Shown piece by piece: positions 44,446 through 53,913 of a stretch of DNA of 64,000 nucleotides. A program made the translations under genes and the position numbers. The notes below the pieces were generated by a model, which did no database searches, had not been told where the DNA came from, and worked only from the letters and a program-made list of their open reading frames with translations. The stretch is from Rhizobium sp. Leaf453 (GTDB lineage: Bacteria; Pseudomonadota; Alphaproteobacteria; Rhizobiales; Rhizobiaceae): NCBI RefSeq assembly GCF_001425605.1, contig NZ_LMRG01000031.1, positions 173,530-237,529 on the forward strand, in the 5' to 3' direction. Numbering within the stretch: the stretch's first letter is position 1; each line of letters begins with the position of its first letter.

Positions 44446-46101
44446 TTACTCCGCAGGCGCGGGCGAGACAGGAATCTGCCTCGGCTCAGGAAGGTCTGCA
44501 GTTGAAGTCGGCTGGACGGCAGGCGCCATGCGGATGGTCATCCAGATATTGTAGGCACAGACCAGGATACCCAGCAGGAACAGAAGGCCGCCGAAGGCAC
44601 GTGCGATGTAATAGGGATGCATCGCGACGACGGAATCGATGAACGAATAGGTCAGCGTTCCGCTTTCGTTATAGGTGCGCCACATTAGCCCCTGAATGAT
44701 GCCGGAGTTCCACATCGCGAAGACGTAGACGACGGTTCCGGCGATCGCCAACCAGAAGTGAACCTCGACCAGCGCGGCCGAATACATACGCTCGCGCTTC
44801 CACAGCCAGGGCACGACGCTGTAAATCGAACCGAAAGTGATGAGCGCGACCCAGCCAAGGGCACCGGCATGAACGTGGCCGACGGTCCAGTCGGTATAGT
44901 GGGACAGCGAATTGACCTGCCGGATGGCGAGGAACGAACCTTCGAACGTGGCCAGTCCGTAGAACACCGCCGCCGCCATCATGAACCGCAGTGTGGCGTC
45001 GTCACGCACCTTGTGCCAGGCACCATTGAGGGTTGCGAGCGCATTGCCGGCCGAGGCCCAGGACGGGACCAGCAGCACGAGCGAGAATGTCATGCCCAGC
45101 GTCTGCACCCATTCCGGCAGGGCGGTGTAATGCAGGTGGTGCGAGCCCGCCCACATATACATGAAGGTAATGCCCCAGAAGCTGATGATCGACAGGCGGT
45201 AGGAGAAGATCGGCCGCCCTGCCCGCTTTGGCAGGTAATAATACATCATACCGAGGAAGCCGGCGGTCAGGAAGAAGGCAACCGCGTTGTGGCCATACCA
45301 CCATTGCGTCATCGCATCCTGGACACCGGAAAAGGCCGAGTAGCTCTTGGCATGGCCGAGCGACACCGGAACGGCCAGATTGTTGACGATATGCAGCACG
45401 GCGACAACCAGAATGAACGCCATGTAGTACCAGTTGGCCACATAGATATGGGGCTCCTTGCGGCGTGCGAGGGTGCGAATGTAGAGCAGGAAATAGGTGA
45501 CCCAGACGATGACCAGCCAGATGTCGGCATACCATTCCGGCTCTGCATATTCCTTCGACTGCGTCACACCCATGAAATAGCCGGCCGCGGCGATGATGCA
45601 GAACAGGTTGTAGCCGAGCAGCACGAACCAGGGGCTGAACTGGCCGGCAAGCCGGGCGCGCGAGGTGCGCTGCAGCACATGGAAAGACGTCGCGATCAGC
45701 GCATTACCGCCGAAGCCGAAGATGACGCCGCTCGTATGGACCGGGCGCAGGCGCCCAAAACTCGCCCATCCGGCATCGAAGGTCAGGTCGGGCCATGCCA
45801 GAAGAGCCGCCACCCAGACGCCCATGGCCATGCCGATGATGCCCCAGACGATTGCGAGAATGATACCGACCTTGCTCGGGTCGTCGTAATATTGGCTCAG
45901 GCGCTCGGCGCTCGGTTCCGGCGCATAGAGAGACGACAGGACCAGGAAGGTCAGGCCGACGCTGAGCACCAGAACGATCAGGCCATGGACACCGATCGGA
46001 TCGGCCCGGCCCACGACCCCCATGGCCAATCCGACCAGAGCAAGCGCGATGAGGACGACAAGCGCGAGCTGCCGCTCGCCGGAGGTCAGTTGCGCTACCA
46101 T
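44446..46101 (-). CDS. ccoN: Cytochrome cbb3 oxidase catalytic subunit I, CcoN
   Basis: A 551-residue haem-copper oxidase subunit with twelve or more membrane segments. Haem and copper ligands are visible in HTSGVIFGF, WWYGHNAVAFFLTAGFLG (the C-family His and Tyr region), AGSHHLHYT and DWTVGHVHAGALGW. It reduces oxygen with high affinity and is typical of microaerobic growth. The gene opens the cluster N-O-Q-P. I see no FixK/FNR box (TTGAT-N4-ATCAA) in the upstream 590 bp. Confidence 0.95.
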   Translation of the reverse strand: MVAQLTSGERQLALVVLIALALVGLAMGVVGRADPIGVHGLIVLVLSVGLTFLVLSSLYAPEPSAERLSQYYDDPSKVGIILAIVWGIIGMAMGVWVAALLAWPDLTFDAGWASFGRLRPVHTSGVIFGFGGNALIATSFHVLQRTSRARLAGQFSPWFVLLGYNLFCIIAAAGYFMGVTQSKEYAEPEWYADIWLVIVWVTYFLLYIRTLARRKEPHIYVANWYYMAFILVVAVLHIVNNLAVPVSLGHAKSYSAFSGVQDAMTQWWYGHNAVAFFLTAGFLGMMYYYLPKRAGRPIFSYRLSIISFWGITFMYMWAGSHHLHYTALPEWVQTLGMTFSLVLLVPSWASAGNALATLNGAWHKVRDDATLRFMMAAAVFYGLATFEGSFLAIRQVNSLSHYTDWTVGHVHAGALGWVALITFGSIYSVVPWLWKRERMYSAALVEVHFWLAIAGTVVYVFAMWNSGIIQGLMWRTYNESGTLTYSFIDSVVAMHPYYIARAFGGLLFLLGILVCAYNIWMTIRMAPAVQPTSTADLPEPRQIPVSPAPAE

Positions 46102-46694
46102 GTCCGTTCCGCCCCGCTCAGGGTTTCCATTGACGTTTCAACGCACACGACGGCGTGATACATGCGGTCGGTTTCGCCGATGGTACGATGCTTGATGGGA
46201 CAGATGGATTGTCTTCTCTGGTGACACACTGAACGTTTCCTTACACGATCTGGTACAGCAATATCTGCTGCCCCACCCCCGTGGGACCGACGCGGATGCT
46301 CGGTACGATGCGTGATGGACAGGCGTCGCCCGAGACCTCTCGATTGGAGTCGCAATCGCCTGGGTAGTCAAGATATTCAGACGGTCAATTTTTGATTTTT
46401 TGCCAACTTCCTGCAACTGAAGCGATTAATTGCCGCAAGGCAAAATGAAACAGCCATGGACACTGCTGACAAAGTAGCAAAACTTGCGCCCTATGAAATT
46501 ACTAAGATATTTCAATAACTAACTTTAATTGCAGAAATAACAACAATCTGGCTGCCGACGCTTCAAGCGTGAAACAGGCCGCAAAAGCCTGATGGAAAGC
46601 CGCCGCGTGGCAATCTGGACCTCGGGTGCGTTTGTGCCGCGCAGCAATGTGGGGAAATGGTCGAGTTCCGCAGGTGGTGTGAAAATGCGCTGTT
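46102..46694. promoter_or_regulatory. 593-bp region upstream of ccoN with direct repeats
   Basis: No gene is apparent. Two near-identical sites, GGTACGATGC-TTGATGGGACAG (46182-46203) and GGTACGATGC-GTGATGGACAG (46302-46322), lie 120 bp apart. The part from about 46380 to 46550 is AT-rich. The repeats may be regulatory sites of the ccoN operon. The rest shows no structure I can name. Confidence 0.45.
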
Positions 46695-47522
46695 TCAGAC
46701 TGCGGCCGGAGACGGGCGCCAAGCCAGGATCCGACCGGCTTTCGCATTGGAAAAGAACGATATGTTTGCCACTGGCTCCGATTTCCAGGCGACATCTGCG
46801 TGATAGGCAACGGCAACTTCGGCCGTCGGAGAATCCAGCGTCGTATCGTCAGCAACGATATAGAACACTTCATGCCCGGTGAATGATGCCGTGAGCGAGA
46901 GAAGACACGCGCGCGCCGCATCAGCGGCGAGCACATAGCCCCAGAGTTCCACCCGGCCCTTCGCGCTCTCCAGCGTCTGGACCGCCATGGCCTGAGCCCG
47001 ATCGGCCACCACCCAATGGAACCGCAGGCTGGCGATATGCAACCCGGGAAACCGCCGCACCAAGCTGTCGGCCTGCTGTTCACAGATCCATTTCGACAGG
47101 CTGTACCCCTCGTCGCAATAGGGCGGGTGCCGTTCATCGACCGGAAAATAGTCGAAACGGCGCTCCAGCGCATAGGCTAGACCGATGGCGTTGACGCTGG
47201 ACCCCTGGCAAATGCGTGAAATCCCCGCATCCACCGCCGCACGCATGGCATTGTAGCTGCCGACGACATTGTTGGCGTGAACCTCATGATCGCGAAGGCC
47301 ACGCGGGCTCGGAATCGCTGCCATGTGAATAAGCGCATCGCAACCGGAAAAGGCTCCCACGAGCCCATCATAGTCAGACATTTCGAGTGTGTATCCGGCC
47401 ACGCCAGTCGGCAATTCAGGCAAGCGGCGGTCGATGGCGACGATCTCATGCCCCTGTGCCAGAGCCAGTGGCAGAATGGCCTGCCCAAGCTTGCCGCCCG
47501 CTCCCGTCAAAGCGATTTTCAT
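46695..47522 (-). CDS. NAD-dependent epimerase/dehydratase family protein
   Basis: A 275-residue extended SDR. The cofactor motif TGAGGKLGQAIL starts at residue 6, IDRR follows the second strand, and the YxxxK pair is in YSLSK at about 145-149. The family includes uronate dehydrogenases and sugar epimerases. AAGGAGAG about ten bases ahead of the ATG at 47522 sets the start. It lies 20 bp after the AraC regulator in the same direction, suggesting a role in the same sugar pathway as the divergent operon; the substrate is unknown. Confidence 0.78.
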   Translation of the reverse strand: MKIALTGAGGKLGQAILPLALAQGHEIVAIDRRLPELPTGVAGYTLEMSDYDGLVGAFSGCDALIHMAAIPSPRGLRDHEVHANNVVGSYNAMRAAVDAGISRICQGSSVNAIGLAYALERRFDYFPVDERHPPYCDEGYSLSKWICEQQADSLVRRFPGLHIASLRFHWVVADRAQAMAVQTLESAKGRVELWGYVLAADAARACLLSLTASFTGHEVFYIVADDTTLDSPTAEVAVAYHADVAWKSEPVANISFFSNAKAGRILAWRPSPAAV

Positions 47523-47542
47523 CCGTATGCCCTCTCCTTGAA

Positions 47543-48436
47543 TTATCGCGGTACAGAAGCGGCCGCCCTTTGCGGATGGACCAGATCGACCCTTGCCCGC
47601 CGGCGGTAGCGCATCGGGCTGGTGCCGTGGCTCTCGCGAAACAATCGGTAGAAATGGCTGAGATCCTCGACGCCGCAATCGAGCGCCACCTCGGTGATCG
47701 GCGTATCCGAGCCAGCCAACTGGCGGGCGGCGAAATTCATTCGCAGTCCGTTGACATAGGCCGATGGTGTCTGCCCGAAGAGTTTTCGGAAGGTACGCGA
47801 GACATGCTCGTGGCTGCGCCCAGTCAGTTCGACAAGAGCGGGCACGCCGCTCCTCAACACAACCGGATCGGCAAAGGCCTCGAAGGCCCGGGCCAACCAG
47901 TCGGGCGTTTCGGCGGGCTTGTCGGACACATCCGCCAGCAGATCGGCCATCAGCGCCAGCAGGAAACTTTCGATGCGGGCCAGCGAGCGCGTGCCCCGGT
48001 CAAGCGCCTGCTCCAACACAGAGAGATCGCGCATCTGCGCCGAATCCAGCAGAAAGGTCGCAGGCTTGCGATCCGTCGTCCAGAAGAACCGGCCCTCTAG
48101 GTCGTTGGCATAACGCGTCCGCAAATGCGCCGCCGTATCGGCGCTGAAAGCGATGTTGACCATCTGGCAAGGCGGCCCATCGGCATTCTGGAAGGCATGC
48201 TGATCCGGCGGACGGACAAACATCAGCGTCCCGGTTTCCAGCCGTTCGGTCACACCGTTGATGTAATGCGTGCACCAGCCGGAAGCGATCCAGAAAACCT
48301 CGAAAAACTCGTGATCGTGAAACGTCTTGGGCGGTGTCGCCTCGATGAACGGGCGATTGACGTGGAAGGAGTCGCTCGGCGCGATCTGCGCGCTGAGGCT
48401 GACGGTGAAACATCCAGTCGTATCAAATATTCCCAT
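47543..48436 (-). CDS. AraC family transcriptional regulator
   Basis: A regulator of about 297 residues with an N-terminal cupin-like sensor (HDHEFFEVFWIASGWCTHYINGVTERLETGTLMFVRPPDQHAF) and a C-terminal AraC double helix-turn-helix (VPALVELTGRSHEHVSRTFRKLFGQTPSAYVNGLRMNFAARQL ... HFYRLFRESHGTSPMRYRR). I favour the ATG at 48436 as start; the frame extends to 48541 without a good ribosome site. It diverges from the sugar ABC operon at 48579, which it most likely activates in response to its sugar. Confidence 0.87.
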   Translation of the reverse strand: MGIFDTTGCFTVSLSAQIAPSDSFHVNRPFIEATPPKTFHDHEFFEVFWIASGWCTHYINGVTERLETGTLMFVRPPDQHAFQNADGPPCQMVNIAFSADTAAHLRTRYANDLEGRFFWTTDRKPATFLLDSAQMRDLSVLEQALDRGTRSLARIESFLLALMADLLADVSDKPAETPDWLARAFEAFADPVVLRSGVPALVELTGRSHEHVSRTFRKLFGQTPSAYVNGLRMNFAARQLAGSDTPITEVALDCGVEDLSHFYRLFRESHGTSPMRYRRRARVDLVHPQRAAASVPR

Positions 48437-48578
48437 AAAATTATCAAGCTCACCCAAGAAACCTAGATAAACCTGACCTACGATATCAATGGTTGTCAAG
48501 TCCAGCCAATCGACCATTCGGGAGAAGTGGTCGTTCGGCATTGAGAGGACGTGGGATGATCGCTAGGGAGGAGAGAGA

Positions 48579-49871
48579 ATGTTTAAGCAAGGACTTTGGG
48601 CGTGCTGCGTCCTGACGACGGTCTTGGCCGGTTCGCATGCATGGGCCGACACCGTTCGCATCGCCGAACACAGGCAGGCCAGGATTGACGCGCTTCAGGC
48701 GGTGATCCCCAAGATCAAGGAGGCGACCGGCGTCGATGTCGAGATCGTCGAATATCCGGGGCCGGACCGCGAATATGTCTCGAAGCTGCTGACCGAGCTT
48801 GCCGCCGGAACCGGACCGGACATCTTTTCCCTGCCTGAAATCAGCCAGGTGGTCGACTTCTCCACCGCCGGCTACCTGCAGGACGTGACCGCCGAGGTGC
48901 AGGGCTCGGAAGCCTATGGCCAATTCTACGATATCGCCAAGCAGCTCAGCACGTCGGACGACGGCAAGATTTATATCATGCCGACCATGCTGTCGGTGCA
49001 GCAGCTCTACTTCCGCAAGGACGTGCTGGAGAAGGCAGGGATTTCGACCGAGCAGCCCAAGACCTGGGACGAGCTCATGCAACGCGCGATCGATGCCAAG
49101 GCCAAGACCGGCCAGTATTCGCTGATGCTGCCGATGGGCGTCACCTGGGGCGGCGGACCGTTCATCGAAGGTTTCCGCCACCTGCTGGCCGGCAGCTCCA
49201 ATCCGCAGATCGCCACCGATGACGGCAAGCTGGACCTGACCAGCAAGGGTATCGGCGAGGTCTTCGGCTTCTACGAGCAGATGGTGAAGAACAAGCTTCT
49301 GCCTGTGGATCCGTTGCTCGGACCGGAGCCATGGGTGATCCCGAAGTACCAGATGTTCCCGGCCGGTGAACTCCTGATCACCAGCTGCGGCTCCTGGTGC
49401 CTGATCTTCGACTGGGGTCCGAAGAGCAAGAACCCGATCCCGGATGTCACCAAGGTCGTCGGCACCTGGGCCGTGCCCGGCAAGGACGGCGGTGAGCATG
49501 TGATGGTGAGCCTCAGCCACCCGTGGGCCGTCGGCGCCTCGGCAGCCAATCCCGATGCGGCCAAGAAGGTGCTGCAGGCCATGGGCTCCATCGACCTGAT
49601 GGTCAGCTACGCCGCCAACGAAGGCAACCTACCGGCCCGCAAGGACGCGGTCGACAATGCCGAATTCCAGAAGCTCACGGCGCTGGTGCCGATCATGAGC
49701 TATCTCGACAAGGGCGCTTATCTCAAGACCGCACCGGGCTTCTCGACCGTGGTCGAGGGCGTGGCCCGCGCCACCGAAGCCTTGCTGCTCGGCAATACCG
49801 ATGCGGCCGGCGCGCAGAAAATCCTCGTCGACTACGCCAAATCCACATTGGGTGAAGACCAGGTCAAGTAA
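48579..49871 (+). CDS. ABC sugar transporter substrate-binding protein
   Basis: A 430-residue periplasmic binding protein of family 1 with a signal peptide (FKQGLWACCVLTTVLAGSHAWA). YPGPDREYVSKLLTELAAGTGPDIFSL and the YFRKDVLEKAGISTEQPKTWDELMQ segment are typical of CUT1 proteins. GGAGGAGAGAG precedes the ATG. It is first in an eight-gene operon resembling the trehalose-utilisation thuEFGKAB arrangement. A strong hairpin with a T-rich tail follows. Confidence 0.9.
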   Translation: MFKQGLWACCVLTTVLAGSHAWADTVRIAEHRQARIDALQAVIPKIKEATGVDVEIVEYPGPDREYVSKLLTELAAGTGPDIFSLPEISQVVDFSTAGYLQDVTAEVQGSEAYGQFYDIAKQLSTSDDGKIYIMPTMLSVQQLYFRKDVLEKAGISTEQPKTWDELMQRAIDAKAKTGQYSLMLPMGVTWGGGPFIEGFRHLLAGSSNPQIATDDGKLDLTSKGIGEVFGFYEQMVKNKLLPVDPLLGPEPWVIPKYQMFPAGELLITSCGSWCLIFDWGPKSKNPIPDVTKVVGTWAVPGKDGGEHVMVSLSHPWAVGASAANPDAAKKVLQAMGSIDLMVSYAANEGNLPARKDAVDNAEFQKLTALVPIMSYLDKGAYLKTAPGFSTVVEGVARATEALLLGNTDAAGAQKILVDYAKSTLGEDQVK

Positions 49872-49886
49872 GCGCGACATGCCGCC

Positions 49887-49913
49887 AGCCGGAGCGTACC
49901 AGGCGCTCCGGCT
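49887..49913 (+). terminator. Terminator-like hairpin after binding-protein gene
   Basis: AGCCGGAGCG (49887-49896) pairs perfectly with CGCTCCGGCT (49904-49913), and TCTTTTCC follows. It sits between the binding-protein and first permease genes, so it probably attenuates rather than ends transcription. Confidence 0.65.
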
Positions 49914-50001
49914 TCTTTTCCATCGCAGAAGTGTGCTTTCAAAAGCGTCTTCCTCCGCAGACCCGGGTGACTGCCCGGCCATTCAAAAGGACGCGACAGA
50001 A

Positions 50002-50886
50002 ATGTCAGTCAGCTTCACGCGCCGCGAAGCCTGGCGGAACAGGTTCCTGATCCTGCCCTCCGTGCTTCTGCTGGCGGCCTTCGTGGTCTACCCCGCCGGC
50101 TTTGCCGTCTATACCAGCCTCACCAACGAGGCGCTGAGCGGCCCCGCCGCGATGAACCCGCGCTTCGTCGGCTTCGCCAATTACGCCAAACTCCTGACCG
50201 ACCAGAACTTCTGGCGCTCGCTGGCGATCACCTTCTGGTTCGTGCTGTTTTCGGCCATCATCGGCCAACTCGTCCTCGGCCTTCTCTCCGCCATGCTCTT
50301 GAACCGCCGCTTCGCGTTGCGGCCGCTCGTCAACGCCATCATCCTGATGCCGAACGCGGTGCCGGAGGTCGTGGCGGCGCTGATGTGGGCCTCGATGCTG
50401 GCCGCCGGCGAATACGGCACGCTCAACAATATCGTTGCCTGGTTCGGCGTCGATCCGCAGCGCTGGCTGACCAGCTTTCCGCTTACCATGATCATCATTG
50501 TCAACATCTGGCGCGGCATCGGCTTTGCCATGATCCTGATGACTTCGGGCCTGAGCTCGATTTCCGACGAACTCTACGAGGCTGCCCGAATGGACGGCGC
50601 CAATACCAGCCAGATCTTTCGCCGCATCACCTTGCCGCTGCTGGTGCCGACGATCTTCCTCTATCTGCTCGTCTCCACCGTTTCGACCATCGCGATCTTC
50701 GGCCTGGTCTTCGCGCTCACGCGCGGCGGCCCGGCGGGATCGACCGAGCTGGTCGGCATCTACATCTACAACCAGTCCTTCAACTCCTACCAGCTCGGCT
50801 ATGGCTCGGCGGTCGCGGTCGTGGTGCTGGTCTTCTCGCTCTTGGTCGGCATGCTCTATGTCCGCGCACTCAAGGTGGATGTCTGA
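50002..50886 (+). CDS. ABC sugar transporter permease (MalF type)
   Basis: A 294-residue inner-membrane permease with six hydrophobic segments and the EAA loop in ELYEAARMDGANTSQIFRRITLPLLVPT. The ATG at 50002 is set by GGACGCGACAGA upstream and a charged start (MSVSFTRREAWRN). Its stop overlaps the start of the next permease by one base. Confidence 0.9.
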   Translation: MSVSFTRREAWRNRFLILPSVLLLAAFVVYPAGFAVYTSLTNEALSGPAAMNPRFVGFANYAKLLTDQNFWRSLAITFWFVLFSAIIGQLVLGLLSAMLLNRRFALRPLVNAIILMPNAVPEVVAALMWASMLAAGEYGTLNNIVAWFGVDPQRWLTSFPLTMIIIVNIWRGIGFAMILMTSGLSSISDELYEAARMDGANTSQIFRRITLPLLVPTIFLYLLVSTVSTIAIFGLVFALTRGGPAGSTELVGIYIYNQSFNSYQLGYGSAVAVVVLVFSLLVGMLYVRALKVDV

Positions 50887-51785
50887 TGGCTGAGCGTCCC
50901 GACACCCCCAAAACCGCCGCCAGCCGATATGGCCTGCTGTTCGTCATCAGCCTCTATTGCATTATGCCGTTCGTCTGGTTGCTGACGGCCGCCTTCGACC
51001 CCGGCGCAGGCCTTTTCCTCGAAGTGCCCGCAAAAGTCGATCTCAGTAATTTCTTCCGCGTTTTTCAGGAAGAAGACGGCCTGCTTTGGCTGATGAACTC
51101 GCTGATCGTCTGCGGCGGCGCAACGCTCCTCGTGCTCGTACTCTCCGGCTTCGGCGGCTATGCTCTGTCGCGCACCCATGCCTGGTGGAAGCGTCCCTTC
51201 CTTTACGCCATCATCCTCGTCCGCGTCATTCCGCCGACGGCGCTGATCGTGCCGCTCTACAAGGTCATGCTGACCTGCAACCTTGCCATCGCCGGTGTGG
51301 TCCGCTCGGTGGTGCCGCCGGACTATGTCCGGTCGGTCATGCGCTTCGTCGGCTTCATCGATGGCTATCTCGGCCTGATCCTGCTTCTCGCCACCATGCA
51401 CTTGCCGCTGGCGCTGTGGATCATGAAGACCTTCTTCGATTCCGTGTCGCGCGAATATGAAGAGGCGGCGATCATGGACGGCGCTACCTTCGGCCAGCGC
51501 CTGCGCCGCGTGCTCCTGCCGCTCGCCATGCCGGGCCTTGCGGCCTCCGGCCTCTTCGCTTTCATCGCCGCCTGGGGAGATTTCCTCTTCCCGCTCACAT
51601 TCATCTCGTCGCCGGAACTCAAGATGCTGCCGCTCGGCATCTACAGCGCTTTCCTGCGCGACAGCCAGATCGACTATGGCCTCTTGGCCGCCATCGCCGT
51701 GATCTACACCGCCCCCGCCATCATCGCCTTCGCCCTGGCGCGGCGCTTCCTGGTGCAGACTTTCGGCGGCGGATTGAAGGGATAA
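50886..51785 (+). CDS. ABC sugar transporter permease (MalG type)
   Basis: A 299-residue inner-membrane permease with six hydrophobic segments. The EAA loop reads EYEEAAIMDGATFGQRLRRVLLPLAMPG. An insertion around residues 130-155 (LAIAGVVRSVVPPDYVRSVMRFVGFIDG) is longer than usual. It is coupled to the first permease by a one-base overlap and ends 5 bp before the ATPase gene. Confidence 0.9.
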   Translation: MAERPDTPKTAASRYGLLFVISLYCIMPFVWLLTAAFDPGAGLFLEVPAKVDLSNFFRVFQEEDGLLWLMNSLIVCGGATLLVLVLSGFGGYALSRTHAWWKRPFLYAIILVRVIPPTALIVPLYKVMLTCNLAIAGVVRSVVPPDYVRSVMRFVGFIDGYLGLILLLATMHLPLALWIMKTFFDSVSREYEEAAIMDGATFGQRLRRVLLPLAMPGLAASGLFAFIAAWGDFLFPLTFISSPELKMLPLGIYSAFLRDSQIDYGLLAAIAVIYTAPAIIAFALARRFLVQTFGGGLKG

Positions 51786-51790
51786 CAGAC

Positions 51791-52873
51791 ATGTCCTCCA
51801 TTACGCTGACCAATATCCGCAAACGCTTCGGAGCGCTCGAGGTCATCAAGGGCGTCGATATCTCCATTGCTGATGGCGAGTTTGCCGTCTTCGTCGGCCC
51901 CTCCGGCTGCGGCAAGTCCACGCTACTGCGCATGATCGCCGGGCTGGAATCGATCAGTGACGGCGAGTTCCGGCTGGATGGCGAGTTGATGAACGATGTC
52001 TCACCGGACAAGCGCGGGCTGGCCATGGTGTTCCAGTCCTACGCGCTCTACCCGCACATGACCGTGGCTGAAAACATCGGTTTTTCGCTGGATTTGAAAG
52101 GCGTCGACAAGGCCGAGATTAAGCGCCGCGTCGGCGCAGTCGCAGACAAGCTGCAGCTGGGAAAGCTTCTCGACCGCAAGCCGCAGGCCCTGTCCGGCGG
52201 CCAGCGCCAGCGCGTCGCCATCGGCCGCGCCATCATCAAGGAGCCAAAGGTCATCCTGTTCGACGAACCGCTGTCGAACCTCGACGCCGCGCTGCGAGTG
52301 CAAATGCGCGCCGAACTGCAGGAACTGCATCGCACGACCAAGTCGACCATCATCTACGTCACACACGACCAGGTGGAGGCGATGACGCTCGCCGACCGCA
52401 TCGTCGTTTTGAGCGAAGGCCAGGTGAAGCAGGCCGATCACCCGATCGCCCTCTACAAACAGCCCGACAATCTCTTCGTCGGCCAGTTCATCGGCTCGCC
52501 GAAGATGAATGTCTTCCAGGCACGCGTCGAAGCTGTCGATGATACCTCCGCCCGGATCGTCACAGCCGATGGATGGACCGTCGCCCTCGACAGCGTGAAG
52601 GGTCTGAGCGCCGGCGAGACCGTGCAGCTCGGTATCCGGCCCGAGGACCTGTCGCTGGCCGAGCCCTCCAACGCGGATATCACCGTTCAGGCGATTCTGT
52701 CCGAACGGCTGGGCATGGAAACCTATGTCTCGTTCCAGACGAAGGGCGAACCCGCCATTGCCCGCATTGCCGGCGATCACCGCATCGGCACCGGCGAACA
52801 GGTTCCGCTGAAGATCAATCGCAACGCTTGCCATCTTTTCGACAGCACCGGCCGGGCCATCCGGCGGTCCTGA
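51791..52873 (+). CDS. ABC transporter ATP-binding protein (MalK/UgpC type)
   Basis: A 360-residue ATPase: Walker A GPSGCGKST, signature LSGGQRQRVAIGRA, Walker B ILFDEPLSNLD, H-loop THD and a C-terminal regulatory domain with GIRPEDLSLAEP. It is distinct from the ATPase at 14281-15414 and serves the thu-like transporter of this operon. Confidence 0.92.
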   Translation: MSSITLTNIRKRFGALEVIKGVDISIADGEFAVFVGPSGCGKSTLLRMIAGLESISDGEFRLDGELMNDVSPDKRGLAMVFQSYALYPHMTVAENIGFSLDLKGVDKAEIKRRVGAVADKLQLGKLLDRKPQALSGGQRQRVAIGRAIIKEPKVILFDEPLSNLDAALRVQMRAELQELHRTTKSTIIYVTHDQVEAMTLADRIVVLSEGQVKQADHPIALYKQPDNLFVGQFIGSPKMNVFQARVEAVDDTSARIVTADGWTVALDSVKGLSAGETVQLGIRPEDLSLAEPSNADITVQAILSERLGMETYVSFQTKGEPAIARIAGDHRIGTGEQVPLKINRNACHLFDSTGRAIRRS

Positions 52874-52896
52874 ACATGACTGACAATGGAGACACC

Positions 52897-53913
52897 ATGA
52901 CACTGAAGATCGGCGTCATCGGCTGCGGCCTGAAGGCTGCCAGCTATGCGCGCGCCTGGGTCAAAAGCCCACTCAACCCGCAATTCACCGCCCTCACCGA
53001 CACCAGCCCGGCCTCGATCGATCGCTATGCCGACATCGTCCGCAATGCCGGCGGCAATCCCCGCATCTACCCGACAGCCGAGGCGCTGCTGGAGGCCGAG
53101 GCAAGGGAACTCGACGCCGTCTATATCTCGACGCCGCACGCCTTCCATGCCGGTTATGCCAAGGCAGCCCTCGAACGCGGCCTGAACCTGCTGCTCGAAA
53201 AGCCGATGTCGCTGAACGCCGACGAGGCCCGCGACATCATCGCCGCCCGCGACCGCGTCGGCAAGCATGTCGTCGTCGCCTATCAGGCCTCGCTGTCTCC
53301 ACTTCTGAAGCGCATGCGCCAGCGTGCGGCGGATGGTGAATTCGGCGCCCTCCTCTGCGTGCATGGCGAGGTTTGGGAAGACTGGCAGGACCGTTACGGC
53401 ACCAGCTGGAAACAGGTTCCGGCTCTTTCCGGCGGCGGCTTCATTTTCGACACCGGCTCGCACATCATGAACGCAGCGATACAGGTATCCGGCCTCGGCT
53501 ACGAGCGCGTCTCGGCGTCGCTGCAGAACCGCGGCCGCGACTACGAGCTGACCGGCGGCGTCTTCGCCCTCCTGCAAGGCGGTCTACCGGTCAACCTGAC
53601 CTTCTGCGGCGACACCATTCCCGGCTGCGAATCCAGCCTGACGTTCTTTTATGAAGACGCGATCCTGCGCGTCGATATCTGGGGCAAGTGGACCGAACTC
53701 CGGCAGGGCCAGACCCTGACGCGGGAAACGGCAGGCGAGGACCTGAATGCCGTGCTGCAGGTGTTCGCCGACACCTGCGCCGGGCGCTGCGCCAACCCAT
53801 CCACCGCCGAGCGCAGCCTGCATCTGGCCGAGCTTTGGGACCTGATCAAACAATCTTCGCAGGAGGGCGGCATGCCCCTCACCCTGCAAACCAAGCCTTG
53901 GGAGCTGGCATGA
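52897..53913 (+). CDS. Gfo/Idh/MocA family oxidoreductase
   Basis: A 338-residue oxidoreductase with the N-terminal motif IGVIGCGLKAASYA, the EKP motif in LLLEKPMSLNADEA (about residue 97) and a C-terminal DTGSHIMNAAI region that carries active-site residues. GGAG five bases ahead of the ATG at 52897 decides between two in-frame ATGs. It stands directly before the ThuA gene, as ThuB (also Gfo/Idh/MocA) stands beside ThuA in rhizobial trehalose utilisation; 3-keto-sugar chemistry is therefore a plausible role. Confidence 0.87.
   Translation: MTLKIGVIGCGLKAASYARAWVKSPLNPQFTALTDTSPASIDRYADIVRNAGGNPRIYPTAEALLEAEARELDAVYISTPHAFHAGYAKAALERGLNLLLEKPMSLNADEARDIIAARDRVGKHVVVAYQASLSPLLKRMRQRAADGEFGALLCVHGEVWEDWQDRYGTSWKQVPALSGGGFIFDTGSHIMNAAIQVSGLGYERVSASLQNRGRDYELTGGVFALLQGGLPVNLTFCGDTIPGCESSLTFFYEDAILRVDIWGKWTELRQGQTLTRETAGEDLNAVLQVFADTCAGRCANPSTAERSLHLAELWDLIKQSSQEGGMPLTLQTKPWELA

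Noticed and set aside
46130..46141. TTGACGTTTCAA as an FNR/FixK box before ccoN
   Set aside because: The arms are four bases apart rather than six as in TTGAT-N4-ATCAA, and it lies 30 bp from the ATG.
46502..47173. Long minus-strand frame of 223 codons below the epimerase-like gene
   Set aside because: It overlaps the epimerase gene in another frame and is Arg/Trp/Pro-rich without family features; a shadow frame.
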